64,000 nt of DNA from Acidobacteriota bacterium (GCA_029263315.1 JAJCXR010000054.1:310001-374000), one strand, 5' to 3'; numbered from the stretch's first letter, positions 1 to 8,152 are shown. The notes: generated by a model not told the origin, from the letters alone. Made by a program: numbers and translations.

Positions 1-1
1 C

Positions 2-229
2 CTGTGCGACGAGTACAAGATCCAGCCCAGCGTGTTCTACCAATGGCAACGCCAGCTGTTCGACAACGCGGCGCTCGCCCTGGAGCCGAAGCGCCGGTCC
101 GATCGCCGCGAAGTGCGGCTCGGCTCTGAAGTCGAGGCACTGAAGGCCAAGCTCCTGCGCAAGGACCAGGTCATCGCCGAGATCTCCGAAGAATTCGTGA
201 AAGCAAAAAAAGGAGCTGGGGGGCTTTGA
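2..229 (+). CDS. IS3-family transposase OrfA (5' partial)
   Basis: C-terminal three quarters of a small IS3 OrfA, open from the window edge. It carries the end of a helix-turn-helix segment (KIQPSVFYQWQ) followed by a charged, probably coiled-coil stretch (EVEALKAKLLRKDQVIAEI), the usual OrfA layout in which the N-terminus binds the terminal repeats and the coiled coil multimerises. The true start is off the window. It overlaps OrfB by a few bases, and an A-rich run just before the overlap would allow a -1 shift to make the OrfAB transposase. Confidence 0.85.
   Translation: MCDEYKIQPSVFYQWQRQLFDNAALALEPKRRSDRREVRLGSEVEALKAKLLRKDQVIAEISEEFVKAKKGAGGL
205..212 (+). promoter_or_regulatory. Probable programmed -1 frameshift site (IS3 OrfA/OrfB)
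   Basis: A run of seven A followed by G lies in the last codons of OrfA, in phase as A-AAA-AAA. Slipping back one base moves ribosomes into the OrfB frame, which is open through this point and reads on into LKGRWVPHD. This is the standard IS3-family device for making the fusion transposase. A downstream stimulatory structure was not checked. Confidence 0.6.
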
Positions 230-1254
230 AGGGCCGTTGGGTCCCCCATGATCTCCGCGACGAGGTCGTCGACTTCGTTGTGGATTGGTCCGAGAAGACG
301 GAGATTCCCCACAAGACCTTCGTCGCTTGGCTGGAACTATCCCGGCCCAAGTTCTACGCCTGGAAGCAGCGCTATGGCAAGGCCAACGAGCACAACGGCA
401 AGGTCCCTCGGGACTTCTGGCTGGAGGCTTGGGAGCGGCAAGCGATCCTAGATTTCCATGAGAAGCACCCCCTCGAGGGTTACCGCAGGTCAACCTTCAT
501 GATGCTCGACGCGGATGTGGTCGCGGTCAGCGCGGCGACGGTCTATCGCATCTTGTCAGCCGCCGGGCGGCTGGATCGTTGGAACAAGAAGGCATCGAAA
601 AAGGGAACGGGTTTCAACCAGCCGCTGAAGCCCCACCAGCACTGGCACACGGACGTGGCGCACATTAACCTGGGAGGCACGTTCTACTACTTGATTTCCG
701 TGCTCGACGGCTACAGCCGCTTCCTGGTGCACTGGGAGCTTCGCGAATCCATGACCGAGTGGGATGTCGAGGTCGTGCTCCAGCGGGCCCGAGAGCGCTT
801 CCCAGACGCCCGGCCGAGAATCATCTCGGACAACGGCTCGGCCTTCATTGCCAAGGACTTCAAGGGCTTCATTCGAGTGGCGGGGATGACCCATGTCCGC
901 ACAGCGCCCTATTATCCGCAGTCGAACGGCAAGATCGAGCGTTGGCACCGGACGATCAAGAGCGAGGCGATCCGTCGCTTCGAGCCGTCGGATCCCGAGC
1001 AGGCTCGACGCATTGTCGAGCTGTACGTGAAACACTACAACGAAGAACGTTTGCACAGCGCTATCGGGTACATCACACCCTTCGATATGCTGACCGGCAA
1101 CGAGAAGGAGATCTGGGCGGAACGCGATCGGAAGCTCGAAGAGGCACGCCATGCTCGAAAGCTTCGCCGACAGGGCCTTTACCCTTATTGTTCTGCTTCT
1201 GGATCAGGACTTGATTCCGTTAGAGATGATCACCGAAAGTCTGTTTCCCGCTGA
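226..1254 (+). CDS. IS3-family transposase OrfB (DDE integrase core)
   Basis: About 342 aa. An N-terminal HTH_21-like region (EKHPLEGYRRST) precedes an rve-type DDE core with HTDVAHI (first Asp), ISDNGSAF (second Asp) and KIERWHRT (Glu), so the catalytic triad is intact. It is normally made as a frameshift fusion with OrfA; a TTG near 226 could allow separate translation. The family-like sequence ends around residue 325 (EARHARKLRRQ), so the last residues may come from flanking DNA. The right terminal inverted repeat was not identified. It is on the plus strand, opposite to the cassette genes beside it, as expected for an inserted element. Confidence 0.9.
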   Translation: MKGRWVPHDLRDEVVDFVVDWSEKTEIPHKTFVAWLELSRPKFYAWKQRYGKANEHNGKVPRDFWLEAWERQAILDFHEKHPLEGYRRSTFMMLDADVVAVSAATVYRILSAAGRLDRWNKKASKKGTGFNQPLKPHQHWHTDVAHINLGGTFYYLISVLDGYSRFLVHWELRESMTEWDVEVVLQRARERFPDARPRIISDNGSAFIAKDFKGFIRVAGMTHVRTAPYYPQSNGKIERWHRTIKSEAIRRFEPSDPEQARRIVELYVKHYNEERLHSAIGYITPFDMLTGNEKEIWAERDRKLEEARHARKLRRQGLYPYCSASGSGLDSVRDDHRKSVSR

Positions 1255-1365
1255 ACCACTACACAAGTTGTTTCACCGCTCACGATTTACTATCTCTCCA
1301 ACGAGTGACCTCAGCCGCCGCGTAGCGGTCGAATGGAGCACGTCGACTTCACGGCGCCAAGAGAA

Positions 1366-2055
1366 TCAAGCTGCCACTCCGAAGAGCGCACCCACTCCGG
1401 CGGTCAACGCCATTGCCAAGGCCCCCCAAAAGGTGACGCGTAAGGCGGCTACAACCACCGGGGCGCCGCCGGCTTTGGCGGCCAGCGAACCCAACAGCCC
1501 TAGAAACAAGAGCGAACTGCCTGAAACAGCCCACATGAGCGCGGCAACCGGGAACAAGAACACGATCAAAAGCGGAAGAACGGCGCCCACCGCAAACATC
1601 CCGGCGGAGGCAAGCGCGGCCTGAACGGGTCGAGCCGCCAAGGAATCGGAGATGCCCAGCTCATCACGCGCATGTGCACCAAGTGCATCATGCTGCATTA
1701 ACTGGGTAGCTACGTCGGAGGCCAGCGCCGCGTCCAGCCCACGCTTGACGTAGATTGCCGTTAGCTCCGCGTGCTCGTGCTCGGGGTCCTCGGCGAGCTC
1801 CTTGCTTTCCCGGGCCAGATCGGCACGCTCAGTATCGGCCTGCGAGCTGACGGAGACATACTCGCCGGCAGCCATCGACATCGCCCCGGCGACGAGGCCG
1901 GCCACGCCTGCGACCAAGATGCCCTGAGAGTCAGCCCCCGCAGCAGCTACACCCAGGACAAGACTCGCAGTGGAGACAATCCCGTCATTTGCGCCAAGGA
2001 CAGCCGCCCGCAACCAGCCGACCCTGTGTGTCCTGTGTGTCTCAACGTGTTTCAT
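1366..2055 (-). CDS. VIT1/CCC1-family membrane protein (putative Fe2+/Mn2+ transporter)
   Basis: About 229 aa from the ATG at 2055; a TTG 33 bases further upstream also reads in frame. The first membrane region has the family signature AAVLGANDGIVSTASLVLG. A second hydrophobic segment rich in Gly/Ala follows, then a charged Glu-rich middle (ESKELAEDPEHEHAEL) and three C-terminal membrane segments. Family members move ferrous iron or manganese across membranes for storage or detoxification. The gene follows the degenerate attC of repeat copy 1 in the same orientation as the cassettes, so it may be the last cassette of the array, but no clear attC is visible beyond its stop. Confidence 0.85.
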   Translation of the reverse strand: MKHVETHRTHRVGWLRAAVLGANDGIVSTASLVLGVAAAGADSQGILVAGVAGLVAGAMSMAAGEYVSVSSQADTERADLARESKELAEDPEHEHAELTAIYVKRGLDAALASDVATQLMQHDALGAHARDELGISDSLAARPVQAALASAGMFAVGAVLPLLIVFLFPVAALMWAVSGSSLLFLGLLGSLAAKAGGAPVVVAALRVTFWGALAMALTAGVGALFGVAA

Positions 2056-2089
2056 GAGGCCTCGAATGTGGTGAGAAGTCCCTGGCAAC

Positions 2090-2180
2090 GTCCCTCACAA
2101 AGGGTCCTATCCGACGTCCAGCCACAATTCTTGATCCGCCTCAGACTCTCCATGGACGTTGGATAGAACCTAAATTGGAC
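2090..2180 (-). other. attC-like site (degenerate, left end of repeat copy 1)
   Basis: The long inverted repeat CCTATCCGACGTCCA / TGGACGTTGGATAG is kept, but the outer core boxes have decayed (GTCCCTC on the left, ATTGGAC on the right). It aligns base for base with the better sites at 5294, 14010 and 36988. Confidence 0.65.
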
Positions 2181-2575
2181 GAAACCGCGGGCCGAACCGG
2201 CAAGCCGCTTGGTATCTGTAGATTGCTTGTCTGAGCGCCATCGGTCAAGCCGCCTCGCAGGTGCGAGAGGGCTGGCGATATCATTGTCATCGGCGACCTC
2301 TCAGGTCTTCAAAATTCGCTGATCTTGGTGCAGTGGACCTCCGGTTGATAAGTGCCCGGTGAGTATACCAAGTCTCCCCCGGGAAGACGCAGCTCGACCG
2401 AGCTGTCATCGGTGACAGGCTTTTTGGGTCTCAGTTGAAGTCGCGACCGAGCCAATTCTACGGCGGCGCTTGGACGCCAGGCCCTGCTTGGGTCTCAGGC
2501 GCCGCCGCCAGGGTTTCGGTGGCGATCCGCAGGCCTACCTCGCAGACTTTGCAGCGCGGCCGGCGGCTGCGCAGA
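2096..2575 (-). repeat. Dispersed cassette-end repeat, copy 1
   Basis: One of four copies (with 5300-5769, 14016-14495 and 36994-37394). The left end is an attC-like hairpin. The body contains TAGATTGCTTGTC, ATCATTGTCATCGGCGACCT and a conserved minus-strand coding tail ending RCKVCEVGLRIATETLAA and a stop near 2455. This copy is the most diverged. The right end, near GGCTGCGCAGA, matches copy 3. Confidence 0.85.
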
Positions 2576-2603
2576 AGCGGTGAAGCTTTTGCGCAAGCAA
2601 GAG

Positions 2604-2645
2604 GCGTAACGCTTTTGATATGTCCGCTGCATCTGATTGTTGAGC
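2604..2645 (-). other. attC-like site downstream of the ankyrin cassette
   Basis: GCGTAAC at 2604 and GTTGAGC at 2639 enclose about 28 bases with only a weak inner repeat. It lies 12 bases beyond the stop of the ankyrin-like gene, where a cassette's attC should be. Degenerate. Confidence 0.5.
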
Positions 2646-2657
2646 AGCCTTTGCCAC

Positions 2658-3362
2658 TTAGGCTGCATGTTCATGTTTCTCGAACACAGCCACGACGTTC
2701 TCGTGAACTTTGGATTCGTAAGAATGCTTGCTGCTTTCAAACAGCGCGCGGGCCGTGCTTCCCCCATATATATTGGCCTCACACGTGTGATCTGCACCCG
2801 ATGCCAAAAGGAATTCGACGATGTTGGCCAAGTTTTGAGGCACGACTTGCCTGTACGATTCCACCCCGTTCGTGCCGGCATAGTGGAGCAACGTCGCGCC
2901 GTGGCCGTATCGCGACCGGGCACGTACCAAGTTGGAGCTTTCTTTTATCTGCTCCACCAATGAGGGTAGATCACCGGCAAGCATAGTGTTGACCGCTTGC
3001 TCGAAGTCGGCGTTCGACGATTTGTCTTCAAGGGCTTCTACTTCATTCCAATTCTTGTACCCGTATTCTCGAGCGATGGTTAACCTACCGTCGTTCATTG
3101 TGAAAGTGTAGTCGAGTATTTGCGCATCCGATTTTCCCACTAACTTGGGATGCCACGAGGCGATCTGGAAAGCGACAGAACGGTTCTGATTGCGGTGGGC
3201 TTGCGTCAGGATCTCTGCCTGCAGCTCAAGCTGCGTTCCAATCGGCAGCGCATAAAACTCTCTGTCAAACAGGTTTTTGTAAAGCTCCTGAAGCTTCTGC
3301 ACCTTACGGTCGATGTAAACTTTATCGTTCACTTCACCTCCGATGTTGCCGGCGGCTGCCAC
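2658..3362 (-). CDS. Ankyrin-repeat-containing cassette protein
   Basis: About 234 aa from a GTG at 3362; no good ribosome binding site is visible, so the start is uncertain. The C-terminal half has an ankyrin-like pair: GATLLHYAGTNGVESYRQ followed by NIVEFLLASGADHTCEANIYGG. The N-terminal half is helical and charged, with a Trp-containing motif (YGYKNWNEVEAL) common in small ankyrin proteins. A role in protein binding is likely but the partner is unknown. It sits between attC-like sites at 2604 and 3408 as a single-gene cassette. Confidence 0.75.
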   Translation of the reverse strand: MAAAGNIGGEVNDKVYIDRKVQKLQELYKNLFDREFYALPIGTQLELQAEILTQAHRNQNRSVAFQIASWHPKLVGKSDAQILDYTFTMNDGRLTIAREYGYKNWNEVEALEDKSSNADFEQAVNTMLAGDLPSLVEQIKESSNLVRARSRYGHGATLLHYAGTNGVESYRQVVPQNLANIVEFLLASGADHTCEANIYGGSTARALFESSKHSYESKVHENVVAVFEKHEHAA

Positions 3363-3407
3363 GGTAAAGTTTCACGCGCTTGCGCTCCTCCCCGAGCCGT
3401 CTTGGAT

Positions 3408-3485
3408 GCCGAACGGCGCACGGGCAGCCACTCAGCGCCCAGCGGAGCCGGGAAGCGGTGAAGCTGAGTGCGCTGGAGTGGCAGG
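3408..3485 (-). other. attC-like site downstream of the defensin-like cassette
   Basis: The low-coordinate core box is GCCGAAC. The arms CCACTCAGCGCCCAGC and GCTGAGTGCGCTGGAGTGG are complementary with bulged bases, as in folded attC sites. The other core box is not recognisable. Confidence 0.5.
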
Positions 3486-3542
3486 ATTCTACGGCCTATT
3501 GATCGGACAGTAATCCGAAAGCGGAATATCCTCTTGGAATTC

Positions 3543-3612
3543 CGCTTATCTCGAATTATGGCTCCTCAAGACCTGGACCGTTACTGTGGCTACTCAAGAA
3601 CTGGACCATTAC
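3543..3612. repeat. Short tandem duplication at the 3' end of the defensin-like gene
   Basis: Two 26-base near copies (TGGCTCCTCAAGACCTGGAC and TGGCTACTCAAGAACTGGAC, plus a few bases each) start 28 bases apart. One encodes the last codons CNGPVLE-stop of the peptide gene; the other lies just past the stop. This suggests a recent local duplication or a trimmed C-terminal extension. Confidence 0.7.
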
Positions 3613-3925
3613 AGGTGCAACTTATCTGACAGTGCCCATCAAGGCACCAACCGCCATTCGAGCTCCAGCCCGCTTCGCCGCATACAACGTTACAGAAATT
3701 GTTCATTTCGTCCCAACTGCAGCAACTCCCCGATGAGGAGTTATGGGCGCTGCCCGGGACTGTTTCCAGTGTACTACTAAAGGGCAGGTCTTCTTCGCAC
3801 CCATCGCGTTCTTGTAGAGCGCTTGCGGCGTTCTCGCTTACACCTATCTCTGAGGTACTCTCACCAGCCCCTGCAATCGCTGGAACAAGCACCGCAAAAA
3901 CCAAAAGCATTAGCAATTTCTTCAC
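3590..3925 (-). CDS. Secreted Cys-rich peptide precursor with defensin-like (CS-alpha-beta) spacing
   Basis: 111 aa from a GTG at 3925 with AGAGG eight bases upstream. Residues 1-20 are a clear Sec signal (MKKLLMLLVFAVLVPAIAGA). An acidic, Ser-rich pro-region follows to about residue 66. The C-terminal 45 residues contain eight Cys (68, 69, 78, 82, 94, 99, 103, 105). The order C-x3-C (78/82), GGWC (gamma-core-like G-x-C, 94) and C-x-C (103/105) is the signature of cysteine-stabilised alpha-beta defensins, with one extra Cys pair possible. Bacterial defensin-like peptides are known, but are rare. The gene is a cassette between attC-like sites. Function (antimicrobial, toxin, adhesion) is not shown by sequence; another disulfide-rich fold remains possible. 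Confidence 0.6.
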   Translation of the reverse strand: MKKLLMLLVFAVLVPAIAGAGESTSEIGVSENAASALQERDGCEEDLPFSSTLETVPGSAHNSSSGSCCSWDEMNNFCNVVCGEAGWSSNGGWCLDGHCQISCTCNGPVLE

Positions 3926-3963
3926 GTTACATCCTCTTCTGTTGGGCAGCCATGTAGCTGCTG

Positions 3964-4003
3964 ATTAAACGATTCCTCCAAGTGCTTGTCGCTGCGGTTA
4001 CGC
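3964..4003 (-). other. attC-like site (weak) downstream of the NmrA-family cassette
   Basis: On the coding strand GCGTAAC, which contains the TAA stop of the NmrA-family gene, opens a short region ending GTTTAAT. The stop inside the box is typical of cassettes, but the inner arms are poor. Confidence 0.35.
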
Positions 4004-4843
4004 TGTTCGGACATCCGCGAAGTAGTCCGCCCAGGGCTGGTGTTCCCGACCTGCCGCTTGTGAAAACTGGCTCGGATTGTCCAAGGCGCCCTCTCGAATA
4101 CCTTCGTAGATGCCTGCAATGACTCCCCCGAGGAACTCTCCCAGCTCGGCAATACGTTCACGCCGATACTGCTCGACCGTCATCTCCCTGTAGATGAGGT
4201 TCGTATCAAAAGCGCGATTCAGATAGGTCGCCAACTTCGCCTGGGTGATCGGCTCGCCGTGCAGATTGTAAGTTCGCCCGTTGTGTTTGTCCTCGGTCAA
4301 CATCCGCGCATATGCGTAGGCGAGCTCGGGACGGGTCGTATATCCGCACTCGCCCTCTCCGGCGCAGTTCGCAATAAACCCAGCTTTCTCATAGGCATCG
4401 ATGTACTCAACGTCCGGCTCGATGTAGATACCATTGCGACCGATCACCCAATCTAGGCCACTCTCCCGAACGTCCCGCTCCGTTTGACGATTGCTCTGAA
4501 CGATCGGAGAGAACCCGGTTCCGGCCTCTGCCCCCTGCACGCTGGTATAGACGATCTTGCGGACACCGACCTTCTGGGCCGCGCGAATCACGTTGCGGTG
4601 CTGTTCGACGCGCCTTGCGGGTTCGTCCATACCGGACACGAGCAGCACAGTGCTGATAGATCGAAGGGATTTCTCAAGCTCAACTTGAGAACCGTAGTCG
4701 CCCTTTCTGATTTCGACGCCAAGGCGTTCAGCTTTCGCTGGAGCTCGGGCCAGCCCAATGACCGAGTTGGTTCCCAGGCGAGATACCGCCTTTACGATTT
4801 CAGATCCAAGCCTACCGCTGGCCGCTGTCACTGCGATTGTCAT
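3998..4843 (-). CDS. NmrA/QorB-like NAD(P)-binding oxidoreductase
   Basis: 281 aa, atypical SDR fold. The N-terminus has the dinucleotide-binding glycine motif (TAASGRLGSEIV), followed by VLLVSGMD and KIVYTSVQGAEAG, the usual second half of the Rossmann sheet. Length and motifs match QorB-type NAD(P)H:quinone oxidoreductases and NmrA-like redox sensors; the catalytic versus sensing role cannot be told from sequence. ATG at 4843 with GAGGG upstream. The TAA stop forms part of the attC core box GCGTAAC, so the gene is a cassette; the preceding attC is at 4916-5021. Confidence 0.85.
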   Translation of the reverse strand: MTIAVTAASGRLGSEIVKAVSRLGTNSVIGLARAPAKAERLGVEIRKGDYGSQVELEKSLRSISTVLLVSGMDEPARRVEQHRNVIRAAQKVGVRKIVYTSVQGAEAGTGFSPIVQSNRQTERDVRESGLDWVIGRNGIYIEPDVEYIDAYEKAGFIANCAGEGECGYTTRPELAYAYARMLTEDKHNGRTYNLHGEPITQAKLATYLNRAFDTNLIYREMTVEQYRRERIAELGEFLGGVIAGIYEGIREGALDNPSQFSQAAGREHQPWADYFADVRTA

Positions 4844-4915
4844 ACGAAAGTCGCCCTCGTAATCCGTGGTTGTCCGACCAGACTGGTGTGCCGCCTAAAG
4901 GACGGAAGCTAACCG

Positions 4916-5021
4916 GCCCAACCGGCGGGCCCGTTCGGCAGACAGAAGGCCGATGAGCCAAGCGGAACGATGTGTGTTTGTGGGAAGCACTTGTTGGGTC
5001 CGGTTCAGCGGTTGGTTGGGC
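4916..5021 (-). other. attC site
   Basis: GCCCAAC at 4916 and GTTGGGC at 5015 are exact complements and match the RYYYAAC/GTTRRRY core consensus. An internal GTTGGGT at 4993 gives an alternative shorter site. It lies between the small coiled-coil gene and the NmrA-family gene. Confidence 0.7.
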
Positions 5022-5045
5022 GGCGTACGAAGACGCTGGCAGGAA

Positions 5046-5267
5046 CTAGCCTAGTAGATGGAGACACTTCTCTGCCTCGTCATCGGTCGGCTGGTATTCC
5101 TTGAGGAGCTCCCCCAGTTTGATCTCTAGCCGTGCTTTCTCGGTCTGAGACGGAGCTTCGCTAATACGCCGTTTGAGCTCTGCTACCTTCGATCGAAGTT
5201 CGACCAGCGACTCGCGGAGCCTTTCGGGGCCTTCAGCCCAGAAGCCAGAAATCGGTGAATTGCTCAC
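5046..5267 (-). CDS. Small coiled-coil cassette protein, unknown function
   Basis: 73 aa from a GTG at 5267 with AAAGGA about nine bases upstream. Residues 15-60 are charged and heptad-like (LRESLVELRSKVAELKRRI), a predicted coiled coil; there is no signal or membrane segment. I do not recognise a family. It is a single-gene cassette bounded by attC sites at 4916 and 5294. Confidence 0.65.
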   Translation of the reverse strand: MSNSPISGFWAEGPERLRESLVELRSKVAELKRRISEAPSQTEKARLEIKLGELLKEYQPTDDEAEKCLHLLG

Positions 5268-5293
5268 TGAAGGGTCCTTTCGTTCACTCAGAC

Positions 5294-5385
5294 GCCCAAC
5301 ACAAAGGGTTCTATCCGACGTCCAGCCACAAACTCTCGATCCACGTCAGACTTTCCATGGACGTTGGATTGAACCTAGGTTGGAC
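5294..5385 (-). other. attC site (left end of repeat copy 2)
   Basis: GCCCAAC (5294) and GTTGGAC (5379) bound an almost perfect inverted repeat: GGTTCTATCCGACGTCCA against TGGACGTTGGATTGAACC, with a short unpaired spacer between core boxes and arms. This is the expected attC layout. Confidence 0.8.
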
Positions 5386-5769
5386 GAAACCGCGGCCGAA
5401 CTGGCACACAGTTTTTTATTTGTAGATTGCTTGCCTGACCGCCATCGGTCAAGCCGACTCGCAGGTGCGAGAGGGCTGGCAATATCATCGTCATCGGCGA
5501 CCTCCCAGGTCTTCAAAACTCGCTGAACTTGGTGCAGTGAGCCTCAAGTAGATAAGTTTGCCCGGGGAGTATACCAAGTCTCCGTCGAGAAGACGCAACT
5601 CGACTGTGCTGTCCTCGGTGACAGCCTCTTTGGTCTCATCTGAGAGTCGCTACAAGCCGTTTCTACGGTGGTGCTCTGGTGCCAGGCCCGGCTTGGGACT
5701 TAGGCACCGCCGCCAGAGTTTCGATGGCAATCAGCAGGCCTTCCTCACAAACTCTGCATCGCGGCCGCC
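5300..5769 (-). repeat. Dispersed cassette-end repeat, copy 2
   Basis: About 470 bp, the same sequence as copies 1, 3 and 4. Homology starts at the single C of the core box (the base at the integrase crossover) and stops near GCGGCCGC at 5769. Its minus-strand coding tail (RCRVCEEGLLIAIETLAAVP, stop at 5663) is fused in frame to the remains of a glycosyltransferase gene. Confidence 0.85.
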
Positions 5770-6199
5770 ATGTATTCTCTTCTTCGGCGTCCTCTCGGTC
5801 CGATGGCGCTACGCCGCCCGACGGCAGAGACACCTGTCTGAGTGTGCGGGCCGTCTCAGGCAGGGGCAGAATTGGCTCCGGTGGGCAGCACCCGTCACGA
5901 ACGAGGTCGCGCTGGACTTGACCAGACTTCAACCCCAACTCGACGACCGTCTTGATGCCCCTGAGCCCCGAAACGAGGCCGCCGAAGTCCTCGATAGCCC
6001 CCCGGCCCGCCGCTGCCTCTGCAAAGGCGACGATGTCGTCCGAAAGCGGAGCAAAGGCGAGCCCGGTCTCGGTTACGAGAGATCGGTAGCGCGGGCTCGT
6101 GCAAACGGTGGTCGAGTGGCCAACCTCGCGGAGACCCTGAGCGAGGGCGACGTGGGGCTGAACGTCCCCCCGTGTTCCGATCGTGAGGACGAGAACCTT
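5663..6199 (-). pseudogene. Glycosyltransferase N-terminal fragment fused to repeat-encoded tail
   Basis: The ATG at 6199 opens MKVLVLTIGTRGDVQPHVAL, the N-terminal signature of GT1/GT28-type glycosyltransferases that modify sterols, lipids or antibiotics with NDP-sugars. Similarity holds for about 105 residues (to about 5885); the whole C-terminal nucleotide-sugar-binding domain is missing. An unfamiliar Pro-rich stretch follows, then the repeat tail with a C-x2-C pair, giving an open 178-codon chimera. Family members are about 400 aa, so this cannot be an active enzyme. It was probably formed by a deletion between two cassettes. Confidence 0.7.
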
Positions 6200-6658
6200 C
6201 ATGAGTGCTCCGATGGTGGACTCGCTACTCCGGCTACTCCGGCTAGAACACACGCGATACGGAAGATCACGGCTTCGGAATAGCTCATAGTCACGAGAGC
6301 CGTGGAACGACCAAGCCAAGCGCGCGGCGCCACCAAAGGTGCTGGATGGTCCCCGAAGCCAGTAGCCTTCGGAGAGAGAAATCTATAAAAACGGCTCCGA
6401 CGGTTCGTCTGGAGCGCCTTGTTCTGCGGCCGAACGGAGCGGAGGCCCTCCAGCAAGGATGTACACCCCCCTTGTCGCGGCACGGCTCCGCCCTTCGATG
6501 ACTGGATGGTCCACGACGGCAAGCCCCCATACAGGACGAGATCCATGGATAGGGATGTGCGGGGCTGGCTCAAGCGCCGAAACATCCAGGTACTTCGACC
6601 TATCAAGGCTGCGTAAGCATCCGTTGAAATGCTTGGTCTGTGGCCATCTCTCAAGCTC
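6200..6658. other. Intergenic stretch between DUF4234-like and glycosyltransferase-fragment cassettes
   Basis: No convincing gene. It holds a doubled CTACTCCGG near 6229-6246, the attC-like hairpin at 6386-6427, and a plus-strand open frame (6419-6616, ending RRNIQVLRPIKAA) that may be a transposase remnant but matches nothing I can name. Confidence 0.4.
6386..6427 (-). other. attC-like site
   Basis: On the coding strand GCAGAAC opens a hairpin (GGCGCTCC / GGAGCC, inner ACG/CGT) that ends near GTTTTTA. Read in one frame it gives QNKALQTNRR, a peptide often produced by translated attC sites. Confidence 0.55.
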
Positions 6659-7192
6659 CTATTCGGGGAAGAAAGTGCCTAGTATAGCCAACGCCAAGAG
6701 CAGGCCTCCAATGATCACGCCGATTACATTCAAAGGAGAGAATCTTCTGTTTTCATTATGCTTTGGAGCTACGATTCGATTTATTTGATTTACAGAATTC
6801 TGGGCCGGCAGGAGACAAAGAAAAGAAAGGAAAGAAACCAACCAATATGGATCAGGAAGCCGTGAAGCTACATTTAGTAGAAACCAAAGAAGTGCAAGTA
6901 TTCCGGGCCCCGGAATTTCTTTTGCTTCGTGGTGAACTGCCGCACGATTGATTTCCGTAAACAGAGAATAGCAGAATAGTGGTGCAAAGAAAGCTCTCCA
7001 AAAAGGGGAAATGTCTAGCTGTTCGCGCTCCTTGATCGATTTCCAGTTTTTATAGAACCAATATAATTCGTAAAAACCAAAAGTTACCAGCGAAAGCACT
7101 ATGAGCTTCGCAATGGACGTTGCAAAGAAGTGAGAATCTGCACCTTCTGAGCTAGTGTCGAACGGGTCCTGGCTAAATTGGTCGCCTGCCAT
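6659..7192 (-). CDS. DUF4234-like multi-pass membrane protein
   Basis: About 177 aa from the ATG at 7192, chosen over an upstream ATG because GGAGAAG lies just before it. After a hydrophilic N-terminus come a membrane segment (SIAKLIVLSLVTFGFYELYW), a short loop with KNWKSIKEREQ, and three or four further hydrophobic segments. The FGFYELYWFYKNW stretch is typical of DUF4234-type proteins, whose function is unknown. It is a cassette between attC sites at 6386 and 7295. Confidence 0.7.
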   Translation of the reverse strand: MAGDQFSQDPFDTSSEGADSHFFATSIAKLIVLSLVTFGFYELYWFYKNWKSIKEREQLDISPFWRAFFAPLFCYSLFTEINRAAVHHEAKEIPGPGILALLWFLLNVASRLPDPYWLVSFLSFLCLLPAQNSVNQINRIVAPKHNENRRFSPLNVIGVIIGGLLLALAILGTFFPE

Positions 7193-7294
7193 TGTCTCTT
7201 CTCCGCTTAAGTTGGAGTATGTGTTAAGCCTCGCGGTCCCAGCTTCCATAAGAGCCTGAGTCTATTCGTCGACTTGGAGATGAGATCTCTGGCC

Positions 7295-7424
7295 GCGGAA
7301 CGGGCCAGGGGTTCAGCTGCCGCCGTTTTGCGCCTGGCTGTTGTGCCCTGTTGCTGGGTTCATGATGCCACAAAAGTTCAGGGAGAGGCCGCGGTAGGTG
7401 GCCAGATGCAACCCCTCGTTAGGT
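7295..7424 (-). other. attC site
   Basis: GTTAGGT at 7418 (consensus) and GCGGAAC at 7295 (one mismatch) bound arms AGGGGTTCAGCTGCC and GGCCAGATGCAACCCCT. On the coding strand the first core box ACCTAAC contains the TAA stop of the 7419-8144 gene. Confidence 0.65.
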
Positions 7425-8144
7425 GGCTGCCCAGAGGCCACGGCGAGAAAGGTCTGCCAGAAAGTCGCGCACGAACGCTTCTTGTGTTTCGACGCCGGGG
7501 CTGGAGCAGCCGAGGAGATGGTCGCCGATCTGCTGCCAAGTGACGAAGCTAACACGCAGGTCCGAGCAGAGTGCACGATAGATCTTCTCCAGGGATCTGG
7601 CTTCTGGATTACGGGAAAGCCTCTCGGCAAGAGGCTCAACCGCCAGTGCGTTCGCCAGAGCCTCACCATCCGCTGGGGCCTTTCGTGCGGGAGCCCAGTG
7701 CCGAGCGAAGGCCTTCTCCGTGATGAAGAGCAGAGACGGCGCCTTTGGTTCGAGGTCGCTGAAAGCGAGCTTCGCATGCAGCAGCGCGTACTTCTGCGCC
7801 TGTTCGATTCCGGTTCTTGCTCTTACTTTCAACTCAATGAAAACCCGTTCACGGGGCGAGTCAAGCTGAACATCGGCCTGGGTAAAGCTTGCGTCTTGTG
7901 CATTCTGAACATCTAGAACTGCCCCGCGCGACGCAACGACGCCTGTCATTGAAAGGAGCGACCGAGTCGCTGCTGGGGAGAGAGCATAGAGGAGGATGTT
8001 GAATAGAAAGTTCAGTGGAACTTCCTGGGATCGAATTTTGCGATGAAACGCTGCCAGGTTGGGGCCGAGGTGCTGACGTTCCCAGTAGTAGTGTTCGACA
8101 AATCTGTAGACGAACTCGGGCCAACTATTTCGGTCGATCGACAC
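7419..8144 (-). CDS. Cassette protein with PD-(D/E)XK-like core
   Basis: About 241 aa. An ATG-started frame begins at 8240, but its first 32 codons run through the upstream attC, so a GTG at 8144 is the likelier start; there is no room for a normal ribosome binding site. Residues around 95-125 read TQADVQL...VFIELKVRART...QAQKYALL, an acidic residue then E-x-K with a following Gln/Tyr helix, the pattern of PD-(D/E)XK nucleases and related restriction or recombination domains. The flanking regions are not recognised. The stop lies in the downstream attC core box. Nuclease activity is only suggested. Confidence 0.6.
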   Translation of the reverse strand: MSIDRNSWPEFVYRFVEHYYWERQHLGPNLAAFHRKIRSQEVPLNFLFNILLYALSPAATRSLLSMTGVVASRGAVLDVQNAQDASFTQADVQLDSPRERVFIELKVRARTGIEQAQKYALLHAKLAFSDLEPKAPSLLFITEKAFARHWAPARKAPADGEALANALAVEPLAERLSRNPEARSLEKIYRALCSDLRVSFVTWQQIGDHLLGCSSPGVETQEAFVRDFLADLSRRGLWAAT

Positions 8145-8152
8145 GTGCAGCC

